Assembly: GCA_030247675.1 (NCBI GenBank)
Contig: JAOTRX010000007.1
Coordinates: 62,001-126,000, forward strand
Direction: 5' to 3'
Source of the DNA: Desulforhopalus sp.
GTDB taxonomy: Bacteria > Desulfobacterota > Desulfobulbia > Desulfobulbales > Desulfocapsaceae
DNA: 64,000 nt
The notes under the pieces were generated by a model that worked only from the letters and a program-made list of their open reading frames with translations, was not told the DNA's origin and searched no databases. This document shows positions 55,439 through 64,000 of the stretch, piece by piece. Position 1 is the first letter of the stretch. Each line of letters starts with the position of its first letter. The position numbers were made by a program, and so were the translations under genes.

Positions 55439-56317
55439 TTATTCGGTTAAAGACAAAAAGACCTCTTCATAGAGCTTTCGATAGCCTTCAATGCTGCTTG
55501 GGTCAAGCCATCTTTCATAGGCCGCCCGGTAGATTTCCGTTGGCCGCTGGGCCAGGAGCACCTGGTTGATTGACTTGATGACGGTTTCTCCCCAGGCGTT
55601 TTTTGAGCAGGCAACGTAGCTGAGAGACGCCTCGGGGTTGGCCTGATTTTCTTCAACGGAAAGTGTCATGATCTCGTCGCGAATACCCATGGTTTCCGCA
55701 AGATACATCGCTTCCTCGGGCAATCCCGGCAGGGCGTCGATACGGCCGGCCAGCAGCATTTTAAAGAGATTCAACGACAATTCCGGGCTCTCATAACTAA
55801 AGGTATTCTTGCTATTGCTATAGGTTTTCAACGAGCTATCAAAGGCCATGCCGTACGACCGGTTGGGTGAACGGCCAATGACCAGGGTGTTTTTCTGGAG
55901 AATCTTTGCGAGGTTGACCATCTTCTGTCCACCAAATGCCTCATATCTGTTTTTATGAATGATCAGCACCGGTGGCAGGGTAAACACACTGGGAATCGAA
56001 TAATAGGCGAATTCCAGCCGTTCCGGGGTTTTGTACATGCCGACACTGCACGCTTTTTCGCCTTGCTTCCACTGCTGGTAATGGCGGGATATATTGGCCT
56101 TCATGTGGGTATGATGGTATTGCGGCAGGTTTGCTATCAGTATTTCGGTTATGACATCTTCATACCCTTGCCCTTTGAGATCTCCGTCGTGAATGAAAAA
56201 GGGCGGGGCAACAGCTTCCATCCAGGCGAGCGGGTCCTGGGCCTTTAATCCTTGTGGGTCCAAAAAAGCAAAAAAGAGCAATGAGATTGCAATAATAGAG
56301 TTTTTCAACATGGCCAC
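55439..56317 (-). CDS. Periplasmic solute-binding-protein-like protein (SBP family 3 type)
   Basis: 292 residues from the GTG at 56317, which has GGAGG at 6-base spacing. A signal peptide (SIIAISLLFFAFLDPQGLKA) leads into a class 3 binding fold: WMEAVAPPFFIHDGDLKGQGYEDVITEIL, then RLEFAYYSIPSVFTLPPVLIIHKNRYEAF and LFKMLLAGRIDALPGLPEEAMYLAE. No permease or ATPase is near; instead a PAS/HATPase hybrid kinase lies upstream on the same strand (57 bases between its stop and this start), so it may be a sensor input. It resembles the uncharacterised TIGR02285-type group. Confidence 0.82.
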   Translation of the reverse strand: MAMLKNSIIAISLLFFAFLDPQGLKAQDPLAWMEAVAPPFFIHDGDLKGQGYEDVITEILIANLPQYHHTHMKANISRHYQQWKQGEKACSVGMYKTPERLEFAYYSIPSVFTLPPVLIIHKNRYEAFGGQKMVNLAKILQKNTLVIGRSPNRSYGMAFDSSLKTYSNSKNTFSYESPELSLNLFKMLLAGRIDALPGLPEEAMYLAETMGIRDEIMTLSVEENQANPEASLSYVACSKNAWGETVIKSINQVLLAQRPTEIYRAAYERWLDPSSIEGYRKLYEEVFLSLTE

Positions 56318-56373
56318 GGGCTACCTCCAACTGAGATGACAAAAGAGGGAAGGGACGAATACCAGTTAAGAAT

Positions 56374-58485
56374 TCAAGATGGAGATTGTGTTAAAATATT
56401 TTTTATTGCAGAGCCAATGGTTTCAATGGTGTACGGTTTCGAGATAAAGCCGCCTGCCCCCATTGCCAGTGTTGCCCTGACGTCATCATCTTCGGCAAAA
56501 CCGCTGACTACCAATGCCTTTTGCTGTGGATGAATCTGCAAGATTTTCTCATATGTTACACGACCGTTCTGGCCGGGTGACATGATCATGTCGAGAACAA
56601 GAAGATCAGCGCTATGGGTTCCAAGATACTGCACAGCCTCTTCTCCGGAGGGCTTGACGACGACTTGATAATTCAAGGAGGTGAGGATTTCCTGAGCTAT
56701 TGCCCGCTGTTGAGGTTCATCATCAACTACCAGAACACTTTCGCCGGCACCCTTGAAAATTAGCAATTCGGGTTTTGCAATAAACGCAGTCTCCGGCTTG
56801 TCGACGGCGGGGATGTAGATCTCAAAGGTAGTCCCTTGGCAATCACTAACGACATTTATCACCCCACCATGATCCTTCATGGTGTTCCATACCACAGCCA
56901 GGCCAAGCCCGGTACCGCTTCGCCCCATGACTTTCTTGGTATAAAAGGGTTCAAAAATGTGCTCAAGTTCATGGGGAGAGATGCCCGAACCGGAATCGGC
57001 AATGACGATGGTGATATACCTCCCTTCAGGGAGCAAGGACTTGTCCGCTGGGGGCAGCGGGTTTCTTTTTGTAGAAGAATTTTTCAACTCGCTAATATTT
57101 CCCCGTTTATGAGAAATCTGGGTGTGATTACGTGTGGTTATTGAAAGTGTACCCTTTCCTTGAATTGCCTCCATGCCATTGGTAATAAGATTCATCAAAC
57201 ATTTTCTGATATGGATGGGAGAACAACATATATTGAGGATATCGTCTGCCAGCGACTTGTTGATATCCACGAGCGGGAAGCGAATTCGCAGTTGATGAAA
57301 ATCGTGGGATGCCAGGTAGTCGGTGATGAGGGTGTTGATGTTGACCGATTCCTTTGTGGCGGCAACGCCTCTGGCAACGGTCAGGAGATCAGCGACGACT
57401 TCCGCTGCATCCAGGCCGGCCTTGCGGATGGATTCGAGCGGGCGGCGCATCCGATTGTCTTTGTCCATGTCAAGGAGGAGCAATTCCGGGTAACTGATGA
57501 TTCCTGAAAGTATATTGTTCAGGTCGTGCGCGACCCCTCCGGCCATAAGACCAATTACCTTCATCTTTTGGTCCCGGAGCAGTTGCTCTTCCAGGCGGCG
57601 CCGTTCGGTGATATCGATAATTACAAAACGCGCTCCGATTATCTTATCGTCATTTATGATCGGCGTTGAGCGGATGAGTATTGGAAAGGCACGGTTTCTC
57701 GGGTCGATAGCGGTAAATTCCTGCAGCCCAGGAGATTGGTTGGTCAGGGTCGCCTGGAAATATTGGCGGGCCTTGTTTTGGTCTTCATCGGCAATACATT
57801 GGAGCAGGGGTGCTGGATCTTCTGTGGCCTCCGGGAGCTTCAGTCGCTCTTTCGCGAGCTTATTGCAGTATTGAAGCGTGCCGTTAATGTCGGTTTCCAG
57901 GACCATTTCCGGGAGCAGATTGACCAGGTCGTGAAAACGACGCTCGCTTTCCTGTAAGCTTTTTGTCCGTTCCTGAATTTGCTCGGCGAGAAACTTGCTA
58001 TTGAAAAATAGATAGATGGTAAATGTCGAAGCAAGTAAAAGCAGAAGAAGGAAGACCAGGATATTGAGGAGCGGGAAGATTACCCTGACATACTGCCGGC
58101 CATGAAGGGTGCCGATCGTTTGTTGTTCATGGAGAATATCTTCAACGAGATCTTTTTGGCCGATGAGACCAAAATTATACAGAGCTGATGAAATGCCATT
58201 CAAGGGTGGGCTGGCTACACGCAGGAATTCCTCTTCACCGGGAATGGAGATGTTGAGATACTGGTAATTGTTGGCCTTGATCGCTAGCTCAAGATAGGCC
58301 TTCGCACCGGCACGGTTGAGAGCCCAGGTGTCGTTGGCTATAATAATTGCGTGGGTTTGAAATTGTTTTCGATCGAGTTCGGCGTCGCGTTTAATATAAG
58401 CGAGGGAGATGGACGAAAACGCAACCAGAAAGATGATGGAAATGAGCACATAACGACAGATTTTACTGCGTATGGGATGTATCAT
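56374..58485 (-). CDS. PAS-containing hybrid sensor histidine kinase with receiver domain
   Basis: I choose the ATG at 58485 at the start of the signal-anchor (the frame is open to 58596 without a clear site); 703 residues. Counting from it, two membrane helices (about 10-30 and 140-165) enclose a periplasmic sensor of about 110 residues. A PAS domain (ERRFHDLVNLLPEMVLETDINGTLQYCNKLAKE), the phospho-His in LMAGGVAHDLNNILSG, an ATPase domain (SGTGLGLAVVWNTMKDHGG) and a C-terminal receiver (SVLVVDDEPQQRAI with the acceptor in VLDMIM) follow. The neighbouring solute-binding-like gene may supply its signal. Confidence 0.9.
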   Translation of the reverse strand: MIHPIRSKICRYVLISIIFLVAFSSISLAYIKRDAELDRKQFQTHAIIIANDTWALNRAGAKAYLELAIKANNYQYLNISIPGEEEFLRVASPPLNGISSALYNFGLIGQKDLVEDILHEQQTIGTLHGRQYVRVIFPLLNILVFLLLLLLASTFTIYLFFNSKFLAEQIQERTKSLQESERRFHDLVNLLPEMVLETDINGTLQYCNKLAKERLKLPEATEDPAPLLQCIADEDQNKARQYFQATLTNQSPGLQEFTAIDPRNRAFPILIRSTPIINDDKIIGARFVIIDITERRRLEEQLLRDQKMKVIGLMAGGVAHDLNNILSGIISYPELLLLDMDKDNRMRRPLESIRKAGLDAAEVVADLLTVARGVAATKESVNINTLITDYLASHDFHQLRIRFPLVDINKSLADDILNICCSPIHIRKCLMNLITNGMEAIQGKGTLSITTRNHTQISHKRGNISELKNSSTKRNPLPPADKSLLPEGRYITIVIADSGSGISPHELEHIFEPFYTKKVMGRSGTGLGLAVVWNTMKDHGGVINVVSDCQGTTFEIYIPAVDKPETAFIAKPELLIFKGAGESVLVVDDEPQQRAIAQEILTSLNYQVVVKPSGEEAVQYLGTHSADLLVLDMIMSPGQNGRVTYEKILQIHPQQKALVVSGFAEDDDVRATLAMGAGGFISKPYTIETIGSAIKNILTQSPS

Positions 58486-58649
58486 CACGATTCGCTGGTT
58501 ATTGTGAGCCGGTCTGCTGGCGCCGGAAGAAACCAGGGACCGGGTTGTGGAGTAAAGTGTCAGAAAAAGTATCCTTGAGCCAGGCATCAATGTCAAGTTT
58601 GTTTTTAAGAATAATTAAGCCGTATTAGCCTTGCAACGGATGGAGAAAA

Positions 58650-59600
58650 ATGGAAGAGACGATCAAACTTGGAATCAGTTCTTGCCTACTTGGTCATAAG
58701 GTACGGTATGATGGTGGTCATCAGCACGATAGATTTCTCACCGACACCCTCGGCCAATATGTTCAGTATGTGCCGGTTTGCCCTGAGGTGGAGTGCGGAC
58801 TTCCCATACCAAGAGAAACGCTGCGGTTGGTTGGAGATCCTGATGCTCCCCGGCTGGTAACCTCGAGAGGTGGCGAAGACTGCACCCAGCGGATGAAGAC
58901 TTGGGCATCCGGCCGCTTAGAGGAGCTTGAAAAAGAGGAGTTGGACGGTTTTATCTTCAAACGCATGTCGCCCAGCAGCGGTATGGAACGGGTGAAAGTG
59001 TATTCCGAAGAGGGCATGCCGAGCAAACAGGGAGTGGGGATTTTTGCCAGAGCCTTTATGGAGCATTTTCCCAATTTGCCGGTAGAAGAAGATGGCCGTT
59101 TACACGATCCGGTGCTGCGGGAAAACTTCATTCAGCGGATCTTTGTCCACAAACGCTGGAAAACCTTGTTGGCGACGACGAGAAAGAGGGGTGGGCTGGT
59201 TGATTTTCATACCTCCCATAAATATCTCATCCTTTCGCACAGCGAGAAGGATTACCGGGAAATGGGGCGGCTTGTGGCGAGGGCCAAAGACATTCCCGAT
59301 AAAGAACTTTTTGCCCGTTATGAAGAGATGTTGATGGCAGCCTTGCAGAAAAAGAGCACGATTAAAAAACACGTCAACGTGCTCACGCATATCTTTGGCT
59401 ATTTCAAGAAAAATCTTGCTCCAGACGAAAAGCAGCTGGTGCTGGAGGTCCTCGAACAGTACCACCAGGGTCTTCTCCCCCTGATTGTGCCGATGACGTT
59501 GATGAATTTCTTCGTCAAGAAGTTCAAGGATGAGTATCTGGCCAAGCAGCGCTATCTAAACCCGCATCCCTTGCAGCTCAAGCTTCTCAATCACGCCTGA
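58650..59600 (+). CDS. DUF523 and DUF1722 domain protein
   Basis: 316 residues. N-terminal DUF523 has KLGISSCLLGHKVRYDGGHQHDRFL, VPVCPEVECGLPIPRETLRL. C-terminal DUF1722 has FHTSHKYLILSHSEKDYREMGRLVARAK and VLTHIFGYFKKNLAPDEKQLVLEVLEQYHQGLLPLIVPM. GGAG precedes the ATG. The molecular function of both domains is not established; in E. coli YbgA-type proteins are linked to DNA damage/photolyase neighbours, which are absent here. Cys-rich DUF523 may bind metal. Confidence 0.9.
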   Translation: MEETIKLGISSCLLGHKVRYDGGHQHDRFLTDTLGQYVQYVPVCPEVECGLPIPRETLRLVGDPDAPRLVTSRGGEDCTQRMKTWASGRLEELEKEELDGFIFKRMSPSSGMERVKVYSEEGMPSKQGVGIFARAFMEHFPNLPVEEDGRLHDPVLRENFIQRIFVHKRWKTLLATTRKRGGLVDFHTSHKYLILSHSEKDYREMGRLVARAKDIPDKELFARYEEMLMAALQKKSTIKKHVNVLTHIFGYFKKNLAPDEKQLVLEVLEQYHQGLLPLIVPMTLMNFFVKKFKDEYLAKQRYLNPHPLQLKLLNHA

Positions 59601-59624
59601 GCTCTGGATAACCAAGGAACGCTG

Positions 59625-59674
59625 TACCCTCATGAAATCCCTGTCGCAAGAGATCGGGGCAATTCATGAGGGTA
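59625..59674. repeat. Inverted repeat between two convergent genes
   Basis: TACCCTCATGAA (59625-59636) is mirrored by TTCATGAGGGTA (59663-59674). It lies between the convergent DUF523 and S1-domain genes and probably serves as a bidirectional stop or transcript-end stabiliser, though neither side has a strong T-run. Confidence 0.6.
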
Positions 59675-59696
59675 GGTATGCGACTGTCGGGGAGGG

Positions 59697-60899
59697 CTAT
59701 TTTTTCTTCTCGGCAATCTTTGCTTTCAATAGGGCACCCAGGCTTCCAACCTCACTTGCCGATTTCTTCTTTTTCGCCTCGACAATAAAGGCTTTATATT
59801 CGGTGCGCTCTTCTTCGTCTTTATTCTCTGGAGATACATAGTCGACTGGGATGAGACTTATACGTTTCTCGGCAAGAGCGATGCTGTCGATTTTCACCTC
59901 AATATTCTGGCCGACCTCCATGACCTCCCGGGGATGGTTGATTCGCCGTCCGCCGCCGAGTTTTGAGATGTGAAGCAGGCCGTCAATTCCTGCAGCCAGG
60001 GTAATAAAGGCACCAAACTGTGCCAGTCGTGCCACCGTGCCCACGTGGATTGATCCTTCCGGGAAGCTCTTTATGCCTTCGACCCATGGGTCGGCCATGG
60101 TTTCCTTGTAGCTGAGGGAGATACGGTCGTTTTCCCAATCGAGTTTCTTGATGACAACCTGGACCTTCTGGCCGACACTGAAATATTCATCGACCTTTTC
60201 CACCCGGCTCCAGCCTATTTCAGAAATAGGGATGAGGCCATCGACACCACCGAGGTCGACAAAGGCACCAAAGTCCCTGATCGAGCTGATAACGCCTTCA
60301 ACGGTCTGCCCCTCTTTGAGGGTTTCCTGCAGTTTTTCCCGGACCTCCTGCCGTTCTGCTTCTTGAATGGCCCGGGCCGACAGTACGATGTTTTTGCCGT
60401 TTTCCTCAAATCTGGTGATGAGGAACTTCATATGGGTTTCCAGATAGGTTTTGGCTGCATCCTCGACCCGGCGCAGGCCCATCTGGGAATATGGGCAGAA
60501 GCCGCGGACATTGCCGCCGAGGGTGACTTCGAAGCCGCCTTTTATTTCCGCCTTAACAAACCCCTCAACCGGAATGGCAATTTGGAAAGCCTCGGCTAGA
60601 TGGCTGTTGCTCGAACCGCCGCCAATAGAGGTGGTGAAAAGCTGTTCGGAGGATTTAGAGCGCAGGAAATAAACATCAATGACATCACCGATTTTATGAG
60701 TAAAATTACCCTCACCGTCGCGGATTTCCGAACTATTGATAACCCCCTCGCTTTTGCTGCCCACGTCGAGAAAAGTTGACTCATTGTTTATCCCGACTAT
60801 GGTGGCTTTAATTTTCTGTCCGGGAGTCAGGTGCCTGATTTTTTTGGTTTCTTCTGCTTTGAACAGATCTTCAAAGCTTTCACTGAGTGTATCTGTCAT
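59697..60899 (-). CDS. S1-domain RNA-binding protein (30S ribosomal protein S1-like)
   Basis: 400 residues with four S1 domains (about 25-95, 107-175, 193-262, 280-350): GQKIKATIVGINNESTFLDVGSKSEGVI, VEGFVKAEIKGGFEVTLGGNVRGFCPYSQM, VEGVISSIRDFGAFVDLGGVDGLIPISEIG, VGTVARLAQFGAFITLAAGIDGLLHISKL. A basic C-terminal tail (KKKKSASEVGSLGALLKAKIAEKKK) follows. This is shorter than the usual six-domain S1. It may be the ribosomal S1 of this lineage or a paralogue. The 282-base gap to the radical SAM gene holds no gene I support. Confidence 0.85.
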   Translation of the reverse strand: MTDTLSESFEDLFKAEETKKIRHLTPGQKIKATIVGINNESTFLDVGSKSEGVINSSEIRDGEGNFTHKIGDVIDVYFLRSKSSEQLFTTSIGGGSSNSHLAEAFQIAIPVEGFVKAEIKGGFEVTLGGNVRGFCPYSQMGLRRVEDAAKTYLETHMKFLITRFEENGKNIVLSARAIQEAERQEVREKLQETLKEGQTVEGVISSIRDFGAFVDLGGVDGLIPISEIGWSRVEKVDEYFSVGQKVQVVIKKLDWENDRISLSYKETMADPWVEGIKSFPEGSIHVGTVARLAQFGAFITLAAGIDGLLHISKLGGGRRINHPREVMEVGQNIEVKIDSIALAEKRISLIPVDYVSPENKDEEERTEYKAFIVEAKKKKSASEVGSLGALLKAKIAEKKK

Positions 60900-61181
60900 G
60901 TCATTCCATTAACAAAACTGCGATTTACGGTTGCTGTCAGGCAGGAACCCGACACCTTCACCAGGATGGAGCGGCAATATTGCTCAGGTAATCGGCATTT
61001 GCCTCATGGTAGCTTCCGATGCCCTGAAGGCTTGGAGTACCTCGGGACCCAAAAACCATCACCCCGCACACCTTGCATCTTCTGGCCGCCAATGTCAAGA
61101 ACAGCGTAGCGTGTCTGAGATCGACCCCCCTTGTTCCTATTTATAAAATACAAGGCAATCAACCATTTTCCTCTTTTCTGT

Positions 61182-62987
61182 CTAGTGGTTGGGGAGATGG
61201 ATCGCCAGCGATATAACCTGATCACCTTCGCGAAACATCAGTCTTTTGTCGGCCATATCCCACAGAAATTTGTCAAGGGCCGGCTTGGTAATGTTTGGGA
61301 AAGCCGTGCAAATTGCCGATATGTTGTGCGGCGCACTACAAAACAGGTAGATTCTTCGTGATATCCCGCGGAGACGGTGCTGGAGACACGGGCCGGTCAA
61401 TTGTTCTTGTGAGATGATCAGAAAATCACCACCATCACGGTAATAAAGCGGCGGCAGGGCCAGGTTTCTCCTGCCTTCGTGGAAGGTCTGCCATTTTTTA
61501 AGCTTTTTAATAACCGGTTTCCAAAGCTGGCGCTGTCGTCCCCTGTCTCCACGGTAGCCATTGGTGATCATGGTCATACCGCGCAGGATGTTTTCGGGGA
61601 AAAGATTGCGGTTTTTGCCATGGGGGGTTATCGCCTTGATTGAGAAATCGCGTGGTCTTTGGTGGATGGGCGAGCCATAGCCTAGGAAAAATGCTGCCGC
61701 CTGCAGAGGGGCGAAGGGGAGGACGAAGTCGAGATTGTAGAGGGTTTCGGCTATTTCCTCGGGGGTGGAGCCGGGAAACTCAGTGATGATGTTGCCCTCA
61801 AGGTGTATTCCACTGCTGCAGCATATTTTCATGGCAGCTATCGTATCCATTACCGTGGTGCCTTTTGCCATCTTTTTCAGAAGAGATACCGACAGGGCTT
61901 CAATACCCACCTGGACGGTTCGCAGTCCACCACTGCGGTACAGGGCCAGGCGCTCCTGGTTGGTGATTCCCCTGATTTCTGCGAAGAAATCGAGATCCAT
62001 TAGGCCGGCGGCGATGCTTGTGAAGAAACGGTCTGCCTGACGTGGCGGCAGGGCATTATCGGCAAAGGCAAATTGCAGGCAGCCGTGGGTTTTGGCAAGA
62101 GATTGTACCTCCTCCTTCATCCTGTCATCGTCTTTTGTCCGGTAATCCGGCCATTGGAGATTAAGATTGCAGAAGGAACAGCGATTCCACCAGCAGCCAC
62201 GGGAGAACTCGATGGGCAGCACCGGAATAAACACCTGGTCAGGGAAAAGCTCGCGAACTTCCTGGAAATAGGGCGAAAAATTGGGAATTGGCAGATCATT
62301 GAGGACTATTTTTTTTGACGAAACGGCGGGCAATCCCAGCGGCTGGCGGCTGAGAATTTCTTTTGCCAGGGTTTTCTCCTGGCCGTCAAGGTAGCGGCAG
62401 AGATGGAGGAGAGATACCTCGCCTTCGCCATCTATGAGATAATCAATATCCCCGAATCTCTCGAAAAGTGATGTGCCGACGGCACCGGAGCACGAGGATC
62501 CGCCAAAGACGATTGGCAGATGCGGAACCCTCTCCTTGAGTTTTGCGGCACAGTACAACGAAGGCAGGGTCTGGAAGAAACACACGGACATGCCGACCAT
62601 TCTATAAGAGTGCCAGTCGGTCGTTGCGAGCCATTTTGCCGTACTGTCGGTAACCAGTTCAATTAATTCCTCGAAGTCCGCTATTTCCCGGTGCTTTTTT
62701 CCGATACTTTGGTGAAAGAGGTGTTTTGCCTTGCCACCCATTTCGGGAAAGACAAGTGGCGCAAAGAGTGCCTCGCCTGCCCATCCGGAACGGGCAATGA
62801 GCGTGTAGGTGTCGATGCCAATGGCCTTAGCGAGGTGGAGGTAGGGATGAAAACAGTCAGCAGTGCAGGTTGATTTCTCTTCCAGGTAAGCCTTCAGTGT
62901 GGCCAGTTGCAGGGACGGCCGATTAAATATCGGCCAGGGCATGGAAACAAGGGCAAGCCTGAATGGGGTGGATGTGTCACCGGTCAT
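61182..62987 (-). CDS. B12-binding radical SAM protein of the RiPP-maturation type
   Basis: I place the start at the ATG at 62987, one base after the lolA stop (TAA-G-ATG), giving 601 residues; the frame is open upstream into lolA. The N-terminal part (LALVSMPWPIFNRPSLQLATLKAYLEE, IVFGGSSCSGAVGTSLFERFGDIDYLIDGEGEVSLLHL) matches the B12-binding/N-domain of RiPP-maturation radical SAM methyltransferases, and IEFSRGCWWNRCSFCNL is the cluster motif. Its spacing is C-x4-C-x2-C (C265, C270, C273) instead of C-x3-C-x2-C. The barrel and a C-terminal domain follow. No precursor peptide is visible nearby. Substrate unknown. Confidence 0.8.
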   Translation of the reverse strand: MTGDTSTPFRLALVSMPWPIFNRPSLQLATLKAYLEEKSTCTADCFHPYLHLAKAIGIDTYTLIARSGWAGEALFAPLVFPEMGGKAKHLFHQSIGKKHREIADFEELIELVTDSTAKWLATTDWHSYRMVGMSVCFFQTLPSLYCAAKLKERVPHLPIVFGGSSCSGAVGTSLFERFGDIDYLIDGEGEVSLLHLCRYLDGQEKTLAKEILSRQPLGLPAVSSKKIVLNDLPIPNFSPYFQEVRELFPDQVFIPVLPIEFSRGCWWNRCSFCNLNLQWPDYRTKDDDRMKEEVQSLAKTHGCLQFAFADNALPPRQADRFFTSIAAGLMDLDFFAEIRGITNQERLALYRSGGLRTVQVGIEALSVSLLKKMAKGTTVMDTIAAMKICCSSGIHLEGNIITEFPGSTPEEIAETLYNLDFVLPFAPLQAAAFFLGYGSPIHQRPRDFSIKAITPHGKNRNLFPENILRGMTMITNGYRGDRGRQRQLWKPVIKKLKKWQTFHEGRRNLALPPLYYRDGGDFLIISQEQLTGPCLQHRLRGISRRIYLFCSAPHNISAICTAFPNITKPALDKFLWDMADKRLMFREGDQVISLAIHLPNH

Positions 62988-62988
62988 C

Positions 62989-63693
62989 TTATTGGCGGAT
63001 GATCTCTGTTCCCGGCGGAGGGGCAAAGGTGAAGATGGCCTCGATTTCCTGCTGGGTCTTGTCGGTCATTGCTGTATCAACCTCAATGTCACTGAGATTT
63101 AGGACGGTGAGGGTGCCGAAATGATCACGGATCTTGATGCGGCGGATAAGTGAGCTTGCAGACACATAGAGATGGATATCCTGAACCTGGGAGTGCTGTG
63201 TCTTTGGAATAATCTTGATGACCTTGAATTCCATCTCGTTGGTGGATTGCTCATCCTCGTTGGCAGGACGGATGTGAAAATCCCGTGCGATATTCCCCCT
63301 GCCGGTAAAAAAGGCATAGGTTAGGTCGGTTTCAAGCTGTTCGGCCGGACTGATGATAAGTTGTTTGAGGTTGGCGAAATACATGGAAAAAGTAGTGCCG
63401 TCACTGATCAGTACCTGGTGTTCGGGGCTGGTGTAGTCCCAGCGCATCCGGGCCTTGCCGTTATCCTTCAAAAAGACCGCCCGGCCGGATCCCTGGCGCG
63501 GCCGTCCTGTCATTTCGCCTTGGATATCCTGGTAGAAATTAAAATTGAGACTCTTCATGGCGTCATAGCGAACCTGTAGCCGTGCGGCAATATCCTCGGG
63601 ATATTCAACAGGTGGTGCCTCGGCACGAACCATGGTGGTTGTGAAGGTTGCAATCAGGATAATAAGCTGGGTCAGGCGAGCAAGCATTGCCAT
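62989..63693 (-). CDS. lolA: Outer-membrane lipoprotein carrier protein LolA
   Basis: I use the ATG at 63693, seven bases after murI, with AAGGA just before; 234 residues. A signal peptide (LTQLIILIATFTTTMVRA) leads to the LolA fold: IAARLQVRYDAMKSLNFNFYQDIQGEM, GRAVFLKDNGKARMRWDYTSPEHQVLISDGTTFSMYF and a late LTVLNLSDIEVDTAM. LolA carries mature lipoproteins across the periplasm. It sits between murI and the radical SAM gene and is coupled to the latter. Confidence 0.88.
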   Translation of the reverse strand: MAMLARLTQLIILIATFTTTMVRAEAPPVEYPEDIAARLQVRYDAMKSLNFNFYQDIQGEMTGRPRQGSGRAVFLKDNGKARMRWDYTSPEHQVLISDGTTFSMYFANLKQLIISPAEQLETDLTYAFFTGRGNIARDFHIRPANEDEQSTNEMEFKVIKIIPKTQHSQVQDIHLYVSASSLIRRIKIRDHFGTLTVLNLSDIEVDTAMTDKTQQEIEAIFTFAPPPGTEIIRQ

Positions 63694-63700
63694 TGGGTCC

Positions 63701-64000
<300 letters not shown>

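Noticed and set aside
61004..61225. Short minus-strand frame after the radical SAM gene considered as a RiPP precursor
   Set aside because: It overlaps the enzyme's end, has no leader-peptide features or ribosome binding site, and its core lacks a plausible modification site.

Overview
The window looks like the chromosome of a Desulfobacterota bacterium ('deltaproteobacterium', most likely order Desulfobulbales). This is inferred from gene content, not from a marker tree. The supporting content is a System II (ResB/ResC) cytochrome c maturation locus with a probable selenoprotein, RNase Y downstream of zapB/zapA, a remA-gmk-rlmB operon, a pal-skp pair, and many PAS/receiver signalling proteins. 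Gene density is ordinary. I see no rRNA, no intact tRNA and no CRISPR array.

Layout. 1-2.4 kb: the end of hflK, a ribosome hibernation factor and lnt. 2.4-5.6 kb: a transposase remnant, a secreted propeller/LamG-type protein and an M23 peptidase-like protein. 5.8-10.9 kb (minus strand): small Cys-rich secreted protein, TPR protein, resB, resC, a DUF1573 protein with an in-frame UGA, and a DsbA-like protein; together this is a cytochrome c maturation and thiol-redox module. 11.4-14.8 kb: a mobile zone with a complete IS (terminal repeats plus a 10-bp target duplication), a tyrosine integrase, and the 3' half of a tRNA-Gly(CCC) gene followed by its terminator, which is the footprint of an integrative element. 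15.0-19.9 kb: a two-gene, translationally coupled pair of unrecognised proteins. The smaller has a caspase-like His/Cys arrangement and the larger is a 1146-residue protein with a charged helical centre; this is the best candidate here for an undescribed system.

20.3-28.7 kb (minus strand): a secreted unknown, then a metabolic block of polar amino-acid ABC transporter, GlcD-type FAD oxidoreductase, class I aminotransferase and a PAS protein lacking a kinase ATPase domain. The block fits uptake of an amino or 2-hydroxy acid and its conversion through the 2-oxo acid. 29.0-43.9 kb: a chemoreceptor with a C-terminal sensor, lipoproteins including a PGAP1-like hydrolase, small proteins, a GcvR-like ACT protein, a BrkB/YihY membrane protein, a hybrid kinase next to an HDOD protein, a MoaE-like protein, MltD and a Nudix hydrolase.

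43.9-55.3 kb is housekeeping: zapB-like, zapA, about 1 kb of structured non-coding DNA (6S RNA is expected near here), rny, tyrS, a Fur/PerR regulator, a radical SAM protein with a coupled partner, pal, skp, yicC, remA, gmk, rlmB. 55.4-64.0 kb: a substrate-binding-protein-like sensor protein, a PAS hybrid kinase, a DUF523/DUF1722 protein, an S1-domain protein, and murI-lolA-radical SAM, where the last resembles B12-dependent RiPP-maturation enzymes. The strongest new observations are the UGA-containing DUF1573 gene with a SECIS-like hairpin and the coupled caspase-like pair.
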